The notes below the pieces were generated by a model. That model did not search any database. It saw nothing but the letters and a program-made list of their open reading frames with translations, and was not told the DNA's origin. Positions 1 to 8,800 of a stretch of DNA of 64,000 nt are shown here, piece after piece. The translations under genes were made by a program, and so were the position numbers. The DNA lies in assembly GCF_007830495.1 (NCBI RefSeq), contig NZ_VLKW01000013.1, forward strand, positions 180,377-244,376, given 5' to 3'. The DNA is from Pseudoduganella flava. GTDB taxonomy: Bacteria; Pseudomonadota; Gammaproteobacteria; Burkholderiales; Burkholderiaceae_D. Numbering within the stretch: position 1 is the stretch's first letter; each line of letters opens with the position of its first letter.

Positions 1-1389
1 GTACACGCCCGGGCGGCCCGGCACCTCGTGCACCTGCACTGACGCTTCGCGCAGCGGGAATTGCGCCTTCTGTTCCTGGCTCGCGTTATCGTCGAGCAGC
101 ACGTACTTCATCAGCCAGCGGTTCAGGAAGTCCTCGACGTTCGCCGCGGAGGCGAAGCTGCCGATCTTGTCGCGCATCATGGCCTTCATGTAGTGCGCGA
201 TCCGGGAGACGGCAAAGATGTACTGCAGCTGCGACGACAGCACGGCATTCGCGTTGGCCGCTTCGCTGCTGTAGCGGCGCGCCTTCTGGGCCGACTGCGC
301 GCCGAAGAACGCGGCGTACGCGGTGTTCTTGCAATGCACCAGCGAGATGAAGCCCTGGTCCGATAGTTCCTTCTCGCGCCGGTCGGTGATGGCGACCTCG
401 GTCGGGCATTTCAGCGCGACCTCGCCTTCGTCCGTCTTGAACGTGTGCGTCGGCAGGTCGTCCACGAGACCGCCGCCCTCGACGCCGCGAATGGCCGCGC
501 ACCAGCCGAATTCCTCGAAAGCCTTGGTCAGCTTGGCGCCGAACGCGTAGGCGGCGTTACACCACAGGTATTTACCGTGGTCCGTGCCGTCGACCTCCTC
601 GACGAAATTGAAACCGTCGACGGTGGTGCCGTCGACCGGGTTGAACGGCAGCCGCCCCAGGAAGCGCGGCAACGTCAGGCCCACGTAGCGCGCATCCTCC
701 GATTCGCGGAACGCCTTCCACTTCGCATACTCCATCGTGTCGAAGACCTTGGCCAGGTCGCGCGGCTTGCCCAGGTCGCCGAAGCCTTCGAGGCCGAACA
801 GCTCGGGCGACGCGGCCGTGACAAATGGTGCATGCGCGGCGGCGGCCACGTGCGACATTTGCTCGATCAGGTACATGTCTTCCGGCTGGCGCGAGATCTC
901 GAAGTCGCCCAGCAGCGCGGCATACGGCGCGCCGCCGAAGGTGCCGAACTCCTCCTCGTACACCTTCTTGAACATGGCGCTCTGGTCGAACTCCAGCGCG
1001 CTCTGGAAGTCGCGCACCAGTTCGCGCTTGGTCGCGTTCAGCATGCGCACCTTCAGGCCCGGCCCGGTGGCCGTGTTGCGCACCAGGTAGTGCAGGCCCG
1101 TCCAGCTCTGCTCGAGCTTCTGGAACGCCGGCGCATGCATGATCGCGGACAGCTGCTCGGAGATCAGCCGGTCCAGCTCCGCCACGCGGCGGTCGATCGT
1201 TGCCGACAGGTTGTGCGACACGATCACCGTGCCTTTCAGCACCTGGTTCACCAGCTCGCCGATGATGTCCTTGGCGCGCGCATGCTCGGCGCTGGACTTG
1301 GCGACCTTGCTGCGTTCGACGATCTCGTCCAGCAGCGCCGCGCCATCCGTGACGACGGGCAGCGCCACTGCTTGCAGTTGAGCGGACAT
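1..1389 (-). CDS. tssC: Type VI secretion contractile sheath large subunit TssC (VipB), C-terminus outside window
   Basis: TssC pairs with TssB to build the contractile cytoplasmic sheath of the type VI secretion system. 463 codons are visible and the reading frame is still open at base 1; the family is usually about 490-500 residues, so only the last few dozen are missing. The product begins MSAQLQAVALPVVTDGAAL and contains the typical TssC stretches SWTGLHYLVRN, LLGDFE and PRFLGRLPF, plus an EEVDGTDHGKYLWCNAAYAF block. The ATG lies two bases after the tssB stop and the preceding GGAGGAATGAC is a good ribosome binding site, so the two sheath genes are translationally linked. Identification is secure. 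Confidence 0.95.
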   Translation of the reverse strand, partial: MSAQLQAVALPVVTDGAALLDEIVERSKVAKSSAEHARAKDIIGELVNQVLKGTVIVSHNLSATIDRRVAELDRLISEQLSAIMHAPAFQKLEQSWTGLHYLVRNTATGPGLKVRMLNATKRELVRDFQSALEFDQSAMFKKVYEEEFGTFGGAPYAALLGDFEISRQPEDMYLIEQMSHVAAAAHAPFVTAASPELFGLEGFGDLGKPRDLAKVFDTMEYAKWKAFRESEDARYVGLTLPRFLGRLPFNPVDGTTVDGFNFVEEVDGTDHGKYLWCNAAYAFGAKLTKAFEEFGWCAAIRGVEGGGLVDDLPTHTFKTDEGEVALKCPTEVAITDRREKELSDQGFISLVHCKNTAYAAFFGAQSAQKARRYSSEAANANAVLSSQLQYIFAVSRIAHYMKAMMRDKIGSFASAANVEDFLNRWLMKYVLLDDNASQEQKAQFPLREASVQVHEVPGRPGVY

Positions 1390-1390
1390 G

Positions 1391-1894
1391 TCATTCCTCC
1401 GGGGTCGGGGATTTGAATTGCGCCAGCTGCTCGGTGTTCTGCAGCACGTCGGTGAGGATGTCTTCCAGCTTGTCATTGCCGGCCAGCTTGTTGCGCAGGT
1501 CGGCCAGCTTGCCGCGCGCCTCGAGCAGCTTCGCCAGCGGCTCCACCTGCCGCACGATCGCCTCGGGGCGGAAGTCCGCCATCGAGCGGAAGCGCAGCTC
1601 GACGCGCAGATCGCCATCGCCCGTCAGCCGGTTCGGCGCCTGCACCAGCGCGACCGGCTCGACGCCGGCAAGCACTTCGTCGAAGTTGTCGTTGTCGACG
1701 TTGACGAAGCGGCGGTCCTTCAGCCGCTTCTGCTCCTTCTCCGAGTTGCCACCGTAGTCGCCGATCACGCCCAGCACGAAGGGCAGTTCCTTGTTCTCGA
1801 TCGCGTCGCCGATCTCGACGTCGTAGGTCATCTGCACCCGGGGCGGCCGCACCTTGTTCAGGCGCTTCTGCACGCTGTCGCCGTTCTTGGCCAT
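1391..1894 (-). CDS. tssB: Type VI secretion contractile sheath small subunit TssB (VipA)
   Basis: 167-residue small sheath protein that polymerises with TssC around the Hcp tube. It begins MAKNGDSVQKRLNKVRPPRV and contains the family-typical VQMTYDVEIGDA, ELPFVLGVIGDY and RRFVNVDNDNFDEVL blocks. A longer reading frame extends upstream into the neighbouring lipoprotein region, but the ATG at 1894 preceded by AGGAGCGACC is the natural start. The gene is 8 bases downstream of the lipoprotein stop and 1 base from tssC, so all three form one leftward transcript. Confidence 0.96.
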   Translation of the reverse strand: MAKNGDSVQKRLNKVRPPRVQMTYDVEIGDAIENKELPFVLGVIGDYGGNSEKEQKRLKDRRFVNVDNDNFDEVLAGVEPVALVQAPNRLTGDGDLRVELRFRSMADFRPEAIVRQVEPLAKLLEARGKLADLRNKLAGNDKLEDILTDVLQNTEQLAQFKSPTPEE

Positions 1895-1902
1895 GGTCGC
1901 TC

Positions 1903-2484
1903 CTATTTCAGCGCGCCGAACGGATCGGCGCTGTTGGCTTGGTTGGACGTGTTCTTGCGCACCTGCGCGCCGCCGGTGACGGGCACCGGCTTCTTCGCCG
2001 CGACGGGCTTGGCGGCCTTCGACGGCACCAGCACTTCTTCGCCGAGCGTCGAGCGCAGCAGGTTCGCCAGTTGCTGCGCTTCGGTGCGCAGCGGGCCGCC
2101 CAGGTTGTTCTGCCGGCTCAGGTCCGCCACCGCCTTCGTCGACAGCCGCAGCCCGGCGACGGCAACGATGCTGTTGCCCTGCCGGTCCGCGGGATCGCGC
2201 TGCAGCGCCTCGAGGGCATTGGTGATCGCGTCGCCGTAGCTGCCGCGGTCGAACTTCAGTTGCGCGATCTGCAGCCACGGCGCCTTCTCGGCCGGGAAGC
2301 TGCTGCCGGCATGGCGCAGGATCGTGTAGGCCTTGTCGGCATCGCCGGCGGCGACGCTGCGCTCGGCGTCGGCCAGCGCCGCATCGAGCGTGGCGGCGGG
2401 CGGCACGGCGTTGTTGGTGGTGCTGGTCGCGCATGCCGACAGCAGCAGTGCACTGGCCAGGCAAGGGATCAGGTGTCGTCTCAT
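1903..2484 (-). CDS. TPR-type lipoprotein at the head of the tssBC unit
   Basis: 193-residue predicted outer-membrane or periplasmic lipoprotein. Residues 1-18 are a signal peptide ending in a lipobox (LLLSAC, Cys18). Residues about 30-110 form degenerate tetratricopeptide-like helices (AYTILRHAGSSFPAEKAPWLQIAQLKFDRG, YGDAITNALEALQRDPADRQ), followed by a basic Lys/Pro/Ala-rich tail. It is the first gene of the leftward lipoprotein-tssB-tssC unit, with an AAGGAGG ribosome binding site. Lipoproteins of this kind accompany some proteobacterial T6SS clusters; a role in scaffold assembly or as an accessory cap is inference. It is not TssJ, which is encoded divergently next door. Confidence 0.75.
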   Translation of the reverse strand: MRRHLIPCLASALLLSACATSTTNNAVPPAATLDAALADAERSVAAGDADKAYTILRHAGSSFPAEKAPWLQIAQLKFDRGSYGDAITNALEALQRDPADRQGNSIVAVAGLRLSTKAVADLSRQNNLGGPLRTEAQQLANLLRSTLGEEVLVPSKAAKPVAAKKPVPVTGGAQVRKNTSNQANSADPFGALK

Positions 2485-2541
2485 CGTGGTCCTCCTTCCG
2501 AATGGTGGAGGCCATTATTGAAGACTTGGTGGGAAGAACAA

Positions 2542-2585
2542 TTGCGTTGACGCAAGCTCGTCACCGGGTACTTGCGTGAACGCAA
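2542..2585. promoter_or_regulatory. Paired palindromic operator in the divergent T6SS promoter
   Basis: Two perfect inverted repeats TTGCGT-N2-ACGCAA lie at 2542-2555 and 2572-2585, centre to centre 30 bp (about three helical turns). The midpoint of the pair (2563.5) coincides with the midpoint of the intergenic region between the lipoprotein start (2484) and the tssJ start (2642). The arrangement looks like a paired dimer-binding operator controlling both T6SS arms. The cognate regulator is not visible in the window. Confidence 0.6.
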
Positions 2586-2641
2586 GAGCGGCGGGCGGCC
2601 CGTTCGGTTAAATGAGTGACCGGCTGAACGGAGGAGCACCG

Positions 2642-3235
2642 ATGAAGCGCATCGCACGTATCAAGATCACCGCCATCCCAATCATCGCCATCGGCGCCGC
2701 GCTGTGCGGCTGCGGCACCGGCGTTTCGCTGGCGGGCGCCGTACTGCAGGTCGCCGGGATCCGGAGGCCGCCGGAACTTCCGGACGCGCAAAAGCCGCCG
2801 CGCAACGTGAACATCCGGCTGCACGCGGCGGCAACGCTCAACAGCGGCGACGCGGGACCGCCGTTGTCCATCGTCGCGCGCATCTACACGCTGCGCCAGG
2901 CCGACGCGTTCGAACGCGTGGCATACGAGACCTTCACGAACGCGCACACGGAGCGCGAGCGGCTCGGCACCGACCTGCTGGACGTGAAGGAAGTGCTGCT
3001 GATTCCCGGCCAGCGCTACGAGGTCGCCGAGAAGGTCAGCCGCGAGGCGGGCTACATCGGCGTCGTCGCGCTGTTCCGCAACCCGAACGGCCAGCGCTGG
3101 CGCGCCGCCTTCCCCGCCGGCGAGGCGGAAAAGGCCGGCATCACGCTGGGCGTGCATGCCTGCGCGCTGACCGTGGGCCAGGGTGCCGCGGCCCGCCAGC
3201 AGCAGCTGGCCCGGCCGCCGGCACGCTGCGCCTGA
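2642..3235 (+). CDS. tssJ: Type VI secretion outer-membrane lipoprotein TssJ
   Basis: 197-residue lipoprotein that anchors the TssJLM membrane complex in the outer membrane by binding the periplasmic domain of TssM. A signal peptide ends at a lipobox-like ALCGC (Cys about 24). The mature part has the TssJ beta-sandwich signature: LNSGDAGPPLSIVARIYTL, ADAFE, the TDLLDVKEVLLIPGQRYEV block and YIGVVALFRNPNGQRWR. The start was set at 2642 because GGAGGAGCACC precedes that ATG; an in-frame ATG 30 bases upstream lacks such a site. First gene of the rightward tssJ-tssL unit. In many clusters tssK follows tssJ; here it does not. Confidence 0.93.
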   Translation: MKRIARIKITAIPIIAIGAALCGCGTGVSLAGAVLQVAGIRRPPELPDAQKPPRNVNIRLHAAATLNSGDAGPPLSIVARIYTLRQADAFERVAYETFTNAHTERERLGTDLLDVKEVLLIPGQRYEVAEKVSREAGYIGVVALFRNPNGQRWRAAFPAGEAEKAGITLGVHACALTVGQGAAARQQQLARPPARCA

Positions 3236-3257
3236 TCACTGACACGAGGAGAACCCG

Positions 3258-3320
3258 ATGACGTCCATACCGCACCTACCGCAATGCCCGCCCGACCGCC
3301 GCAGCAAGGTGGCGCCATGA
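3258..3320 (+). other. 20-codon mini-ORF coupling tssJ to tssL
   Basis: A short ORF starts at ATG 3258 behind a strong GAGGAGAACCC site and reads MTSIPHLPQCPPDRRSKVAP. Its TGA (3318-3320) overlaps the tssL ATG (3317-3319) as ATGA. It may serve only to bring ribosomes to tssL, which has a weak site of its own (GCAAGGTGGCGCC). It occupies the place where tssK often sits but shows no resemblance to TssK. Whether the peptide is made is unknown. Confidence 0.4.
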
Positions 3321-4093
3321 CGCCCCAGATCGAACGCCGCGGCGCGCCGTCGCTGTTCGGCGCGCGCCCCGTCACGTCCGACGGTTCGCGCGTCCATTCG
3401 CTGCTGGACCTGATGCACGAAGGCTTCCACCTGCTGTTCCTGCTGAAGACCGGCTCGGCGCCGCCGGGCGAGGACGAGTTCATGGACCGGGTCGGCGCGT
3501 TCCTCGGCGAATTCGAGCGCGAAGCCCGCAAGCTGCGCGCCGAAGGCGACGACATCGACGCCGCCAAGTACGCCTACTGCGCGGCGCTGGACGAGATCAT
3601 CCTCGGCTCGCCGTTCCCGATCCGCGACGCGTGGGAGCGCCGGCCGCTGCAGCTCGCGCTGTTCGGCGACCAGCTGGCCGGCGAACACTTCTTCGACCGG
3701 CTCGACGAACTGCGCGGCAAGGGCGGCACGCGGCTGCAGGCGCTGCAGGTGTTCCATATGTGCCTGCTGCTGGGCTTCCGCGGCAAGTACGCGCTCGACA
3801 GCAGCGACAAGCTGGCCTACATGACGGCGCGCCTGGGCGACGAGATCGCCCACATCAAGGGCAAGAGCGCCGGCTTCGCGCCGCGTGCGGGGCGGCCCGA
3901 CCAGGTCGTCAACAAATTGCGCAGCAACGTGCCGCTGTGGGCCGTCTGCGCCGTGTTCGCGCTGGCCGGCATGGCGATGTTCACGGGATTGCGCGCCTCG
4001 CTGAACCGCGATGCGCAAGTGGAGCTGGCCGCTTACCACGACCTCGTCAAGCTGGCGCCGCGGCCGGCCAGCCTGACGGTGACGCTGCCTTAG
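3317..4093 (+). CDS. tssL: Type VI secretion inner-membrane protein TssL (DotU/IcmH family)
   Basis: 258-residue inner-membrane protein of the TssJLM complex. It has a large cytoplasmic helical domain with DotU hallmarks (LLDLMHEGFHLLFLLKTG, AKYAYCAALDEIIL, LAGEHFFDRLDELR, FHMCLLLGFRGKYA) and one C-terminal transmembrane segment at about 205-225 (VPLWAVCAVFALAGMAMF) with a short periplasmic tail. No peptidoglycan-binding OmpA domain is fused; a separate OmpA-family protein is encoded immediately downstream on the opposite strand and may supply that function. Start chosen at 3317 (MTPQIERRGAPSLF) because it overlaps the stop of the mini-ORF; an in-frame ATG at 3284 is a possible alternative. 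Confidence 0.93.
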   Translation: MTPQIERRGAPSLFGARPVTSDGSRVHSLLDLMHEGFHLLFLLKTGSAPPGEDEFMDRVGAFLGEFEREARKLRAEGDDIDAAKYAYCAALDEIILGSPFPIRDAWERRPLQLALFGDQLAGEHFFDRLDELRGKGGTRLQALQVFHMCLLLGFRGKYALDSSDKLAYMTARLGDEIAHIKGKSAGFAPRAGRPDQVVNKLRSNVPLWAVCAVFALAGMAMFTGLRASLNRDAQVELAAYHDLVKLAPRPASLTVTLP

Positions 4094-4105
4094 TGGCTCC
4101 CTTCG

Positions 4106-4885
4106 TCAGTCCGCGACGCGGAACTCGATGCGGCGGTTGCGGGCGCGCCCGTCCGCCGTCGCATTGTCGGCAACGGGCCGGTCCGGGCCCTGGCCGGACA
4201 CGGTGATCATCGCCGGATCGATCGCCTTGCCGGCCAGGTAGGTGCGCACCGCTTCGGCGCGCGCCAGCGACAGCGCCAGGTTGCTCTCGCGCAGGCCGGT
4301 GTTGTCCGTATGGCCGATCACCTCGACCTTCTTGCCCTTCACCTTCAACAGCGCGGCTGCCATCTCGTCCAGGATCTGCATGCCGGACGGCCGGATCAGC
4401 GCCTGCCCGCTTTCGAACTCAATGATGCGCCTGGCCAGTGCCGCATCGAGCAGGTTCTGCTCCGCGGCGCTGACGCGCAGCGCGTTCTTGACGACGTAGG
4501 TGGGGTTCAGGCTGGACGCGATATCGCTGGCGATCTGCTGCCGCTGCGCCTCGTTGGCCACTTCGCCCTGCACCGTCACGGCGTTGCCGTCGACCTTCAG
4601 CTGGCCCTTGCTGATCAGCTTCAGGTTCCCGTTGATCAGCTTCTGCACGTAGCCGTTCCAGTTCGGCGGCAGCACCACGTTGCCGATCGCGATCTGGTCG
4701 ACAACGCGATCGAAGCCATACAGCTCGCGCACGCGCGCCAGCATCGCCGCCTTGCTGGCCTCGTCCGGCACGGTGCCGCTGACGAGCACCTGGCCCGGCA
4801 TCGGCGTCACCGGTGCCGGCACCTGCGCGGCGGCGCCGGCGGCAGCGCACACCAGCAACAGCATCCCCATGGGTTTGGTTTGCAT
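4106..4885 (-). CDS. OmpA-family peptidoglycan-binding protein of the T6SS cluster
   Basis: 259-residue secreted protein: signal peptide (1-20, ending AAAQ), a BON-like alpha/beta region at about 30-140 with a repeated V.G.V....EA pattern, and an OmpA C-terminal domain at about 150-257. The OmpA part shows the diaminopimelate-binding signature VEVIGHTDNTG, SLARAEAVRTYL and GRARNRRIEF. It should anchor the apparatus to peptidoglycan, a job done by a fused domain in extended TssL proteins; here TssL lacks it. It is the last gene of the leftward tagX-like/tssM/tagF unit, 12 bases after tagF, and convergent with tssL. Confidence 0.85.
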   Translation of the reverse strand: MQTKPMGMLLLVCAAAGAAAQVPAPVTPMPGQVLVSGTVPDEASKAAMLARVRELYGFDRVVDQIAIGNVVLPPNWNGYVQKLINGNLKLISKGQLKVDGNAVTVQGEVANEAQRQQIASDIASSLNPTYVVKNALRVSAAEQNLLDAALARRIIEFESGQALIRPSGMQILDEMAAALLKVKGKKVEVIGHTDNTGLRESNLALSLARAEAVRTYLAGKAIDPAMITVSGQGPDRPVADNATADGRARNRRIEFRVAD

Positions 4886-4897
4886 CGTCGTCTCCGC

Positions 4898-5866
4898 TCA
4901 GGCAAAGGTCTCGTTGAACATCGCGCGGGCGCCGGCCAGCGACAGGCCGTCCTGCGCCAGGCAGGCGGACAGCCGCTGCGCCGCGTGGTCGTTGATGATC
5001 ATGTCGTCGACCCACGCCGTCTCGTCGAACGCGATCAGCTGCGCGCCGGCCGTTTCGGGATCGATAATCGCGTGCAGCGCGGCCGGGGTGGCGCCGGAAA
5101 AGCCGACCACGAGCATCGTCTGGCCGTCGATCTCCGCCACGAACAGGGCCAGCTCGATCTCCAGCCGGTCCAGGAACGGTGCGATCAGCGCCAGCCAGAA
5201 CGCGGCGACCTGGGCGCGCGCATGCTCGTCGCGCGGCAGCGGCAGCACGAGGCTGCGGTCCAGTCGCGTGCTGCCGGTCCACTGGAACGGCTGCAGCAGC
5301 AGGCCGATGCCGAGCACGATGCCGCGCACGCAGTAGCGCCGGCCGCCCTGCGCCAGCAGCGCTTCCAATGCCGCCATGTCGGTGGCGGCGGCGAAGCGCT
5401 CTAGCGCGGCCGCATGACCGTCGCAGCCGGCATCGGCATCGAGCACCGCGCGGCCCAGCGCCTGCAGCGGCGCCGCCGGTTCCGGCGCGTTCAGTGCGTC
5501 GTCCGCCAGTGCGCCCAGGCGCAGCCACAGCGGCGTGAGCGCGAGGGGGCTGACGGCGATGAAGGTGTCCGGCTGGGGCACGTCCAGCGTGCCGACGGCG
5601 ATGAACGGGAAGCGCCGGCCCGATTGATCGTTGCTGGCGGCGAGATGGCCGGCCACCGCCACGCGGCTCTGCGGGCCGACGAACGCGAAGTGCAGCGGCT
5701 GCGCCGCATCGTAGTGCTGCTTCCAGCGGGGATTGGTCGTCAGCTGGTTCATCATGCCGGCCAGCCATTCGTCGAGCAGGCCGGTGAGTTCATGCTGCGC
5801 GCCGCCCTTGACGAAGTCGGAACGGGCCGGCAGCTTGCCGAAATAGCCGATTTGGAACGTGGTCAT
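4898..5866 (-). CDS. tagF: Type VI secretion-associated protein TagF
   Basis: 322-residue TagF family protein. It opens with FQIGYFGKLPARSDFVKGG, the diagnostic N-terminal motif, followed by LLDEWLAGMM and RRFPFIAVGTL. In Pseudomonas and Agrobacterium TagF is a post-translational repressor of T6SS assembly. The remaining C-terminal half (about 190-320) is less typical. The ATG overlaps the tssM stop by one base (TGATG), so translation is coupled. A much longer frame runs upstream through tssM but is a shadow frame. Confidence 0.92.
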   Translation of the reverse strand: MTTFQIGYFGKLPARSDFVKGGAQHELTGLLDEWLAGMMNQLTTNPRWKQHYDAAQPLHFAFVGPQSRVAVAGHLAASNDQSGRRFPFIAVGTLDVPQPDTFIAVSPLALTPLWLRLGALADDALNAPEPAAPLQALGRAVLDADAGCDGHAAALERFAAATDMAALEALLAQGGRRYCVRGIVLGIGLLLQPFQWTGSTRLDRSLVLPLPRDEHARAQVAAFWLALIAPFLDRLEIELALFVAEIDGQTMLVVGFSGATPAALHAIIDPETAGAQLIAFDETAWVDDMIINDHAAQRLSACLAQDGLSLAGARAMFNETFA

Positions 5867-8800
5867 CACAGGGCTCCTCCCGCGGTCGCGGGCGCTGGGG
5901 GTGTCGTCGATGTCTGCAGCGGCGCCGCGGCGCCGACGATGGTTTCGGGCAGCTGCATGCCGCCGTATCCGGGAGTGGGCGACGCGGACTGGCTGGTGAC
6001 GGCCGCGCTGCTCGTGATGCGCAGGTCGACGGCGACGCTGACGCCGCCGGCGCTCCAGCGCAGCTCGTGCACGCCGCCTTCCTTGCGCTGCTTCTGCGCC
6101 GCGTCGATCATCCGCTTCAGGCCGAACTCGCCGGGCTCGTTGAACAGTTCGACGGTGCGGCCGTCGAACGTGACGGCCGTGATGCGCGCGCCGGGCGCGC
6201 CCTGCGTAGCCGGATGCACCATGCTGTACCACTGCGGCGGCGTGTTCCGGTAGCGCATCTGCTGGCCGTCGATCTCCACGGTGAATTCGGTGGTGCCGGG
6301 CGCGGGGTTCGGCAGCAGCTGGAACATCGTCTGCGCCGTCGACGGTTGCACGCCCCCTGCCCCGGCCGCCGCGATCCACGCGGGGAAGCGGCCCACCGCC
6401 TGCGGCTGCAGCGTGATGCCCATGTCGGCCCACGTGCGCGGCGCGAGCACGTCGCCACGCCGCACAACCAATGGGCCCATCGACGTGGTGACGAACTTCG
6501 CCACCAGGCCGTCCGGCCCGAAGAACTGCGCGATCTCCGCCTGCGTGGCCTCGATGCGGGCGGATTCGGCGAACGGGTACTTGTTCGCCAGCGTGCGGCT
6601 GAACGGCTCGTACACCTGCGCCAGCCACGTCTTGTTGATCTCCGCCTCGGCCGGTTTGACGATGACGGCGAACGTCTGCATCAGCGGGCGCACCAGCAGC
6701 GGCCGCACGGCCTGCTTCTGCGTGTCGCTGATCCCGTTCAGCATCTGCTCGTCGACGAAGCGCAGCGCGTCGGCCAGTTCGGAGCCGCTGCCCTCCAGCG
6801 TCTGCTGCATGAACTGCTTGGCGCCGGGGCCCGGATCGCCCTGGTTCTTCAGCTGGTTCAGGCGTCTGCGCAGGCGCGACAGCGTGTCGAGATAGGAGCG
6901 CAGCAGCGAGGCATCCTTCTCGTTCGTGCCGACGATGCGGGCAATGGGCGCGAACTCGCGGCCGATCGGCCCCATCGCCTTGTCGGGGCCACCACTGAAG
7001 CCGCCGCCGTCCAGCTGGATGTTGACGTTCACGCTGCCACCGACGGGCGACGGCGCGCGCCGCAGCACGTGCATCTTGATCCAGTTGACGAAGCCGGCGC
7101 GCGCCTCCTTCATCTGCGCGTTCAGCGCGCCGGGATTGTCCCACGCCGTCTGCGCGTTGATGGTGGTGAGGATCTTCGCGATCGGCGACGCCTGCGGATC
7201 GCCCAGCCGGTTCATCGCCGCGACAGCGCCGTTGAAGCCGTTCATGTCGGCGATCGCGATGCCCTGCACGAACTTCTGCCATTCGCGCGTGTAGTCGGCC
7301 TTGTACATGGCGACCAGGTTCTTCTGGATCTGCTCCGGGCTGCCCTCCAGCGTCAGGTCGTCGCGGCTGGCCGTCTTCAGCACCCAGTCGGTGCTTTGCA
7401 GCTCCTTCGCCGACGCCTCGCGGATCGCGGCGGCCACGTAGCCGTCCCACGCTTCGCGGGTGAAGGTGCCGGCCACCGCGTGGCTGCCCTGCACCAGTGC
7501 GGCGTCCTGCTCGCCGACGATGCGGCCCACCGTCATCGCCGGATAGCGGGTGGCGGCGCGCGCGCGGATCTCGGCGTACACGCGGTCGCGCGCCGGCATG
7601 CCGCGCACCACGCGGCGCAGGTTCTCGCGCGCCGTGTCCACCAGCGCCAGCTTCTGTTCGATGCGCGGCCAGGACGGATCCTGGCACTGGCCGAGGTAGA
7701 ACGTCATCAGCCGCTCCGCGCTGCGGATCATCTGCTCGCGCGGCATCGCGCCGCGGTTCGCTTCCAGCCAGCCGCGCCAGAAGCGCGTCAGCTGGTCGTT
7801 CAGATGGCCGGGCTCCGCGTGCACGGGGTCGGCCAGCATCAGGTACGTCTTCAGCGCGTTGTACGCATCCTCGACGTTGGTCGGCGACGCATCGGCATAC
7901 GCGCGCGTCGCGGGTGCCTGCGCCGGCTGCGCGCCGGCCGCCGGTATTGCCAACTGGTCGGCGTTCGCATTCATCTCGTACAGCAGCGCTTCCAGGTTGG
8001 CCGTCACGGGCTTGACCATCACTTCGCGCACGCCGCCAAAGTATTCCTCGCGCAGCTTGCGCTCCAGCAGCTCGCCCTGGTACAGCCCCAGGCTCAGCGC
8101 CCACGGCTTGTCGCGCCGGTACTGGTCCAGCTGCTCGATGCGCTTTTGCAGCACGTCGAGCGCGTCCAGCCGCGATTGCAGGTCGAGGCGGCGGTCCTGC
8201 AGCTTGACGACGTTGTCGAGGTCTTGCCGCACCGTCGCCACCAGCGCGCGGTTGCCGAGGTAGGACCAGCTCCAGCCGGCCAGCGCGACGCCCAGCAGCA
8301 CGGCCGCGGCGACGAACGCGCCGTACTTCAGCTGCAGCTTGCTGCGGCTGGCGTATTGCGACACGAGGTTGCGGTCCTCGAAGATCACCTTGCGGAACAG
8401 TTCGAGCAGGAAGTAGCCGGTCTGGCGCAGGCTGTCCTGCGGCGCCGCCGCCGCCGTCAGGCTCAACTTGAAGCGGCCCGCCACACTGCGCGACTGGGCG
8501 CTTTCCGGCACGCCTTCCTGCAGCGCGCTGGTGAAGTAGAAGCCGCGGAACAGTGGCTTGAACTGGAACGGGTTTTCCTCGAACAGCGTGGCGAGGAAGG
8601 CGCGCAGCGGCACGCGCAGCGATGCGAATTCGAGCGGGAACGTGAACACGCCGGCGGGCGGTTGGTCGCGCCGCTGCAGCGTCATGTTGGCCACGCTGGT
8701 TTCCTTCAGGCCTTCGTGCAGCTCGTCGAACGCCTGGTCGAAGAACGCCAGGATCTCGTGCGTGCCGGTCTTGCGCTGGTACGGCATCGTGGCACCCCAG

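Noticed and set aside
1391..2515. 374-codon frame joining tssB to the lipoprotein region
   Set aside because: Upstream part is the lipoprotein in another frame; tssB has its own start and ribosome binding site.
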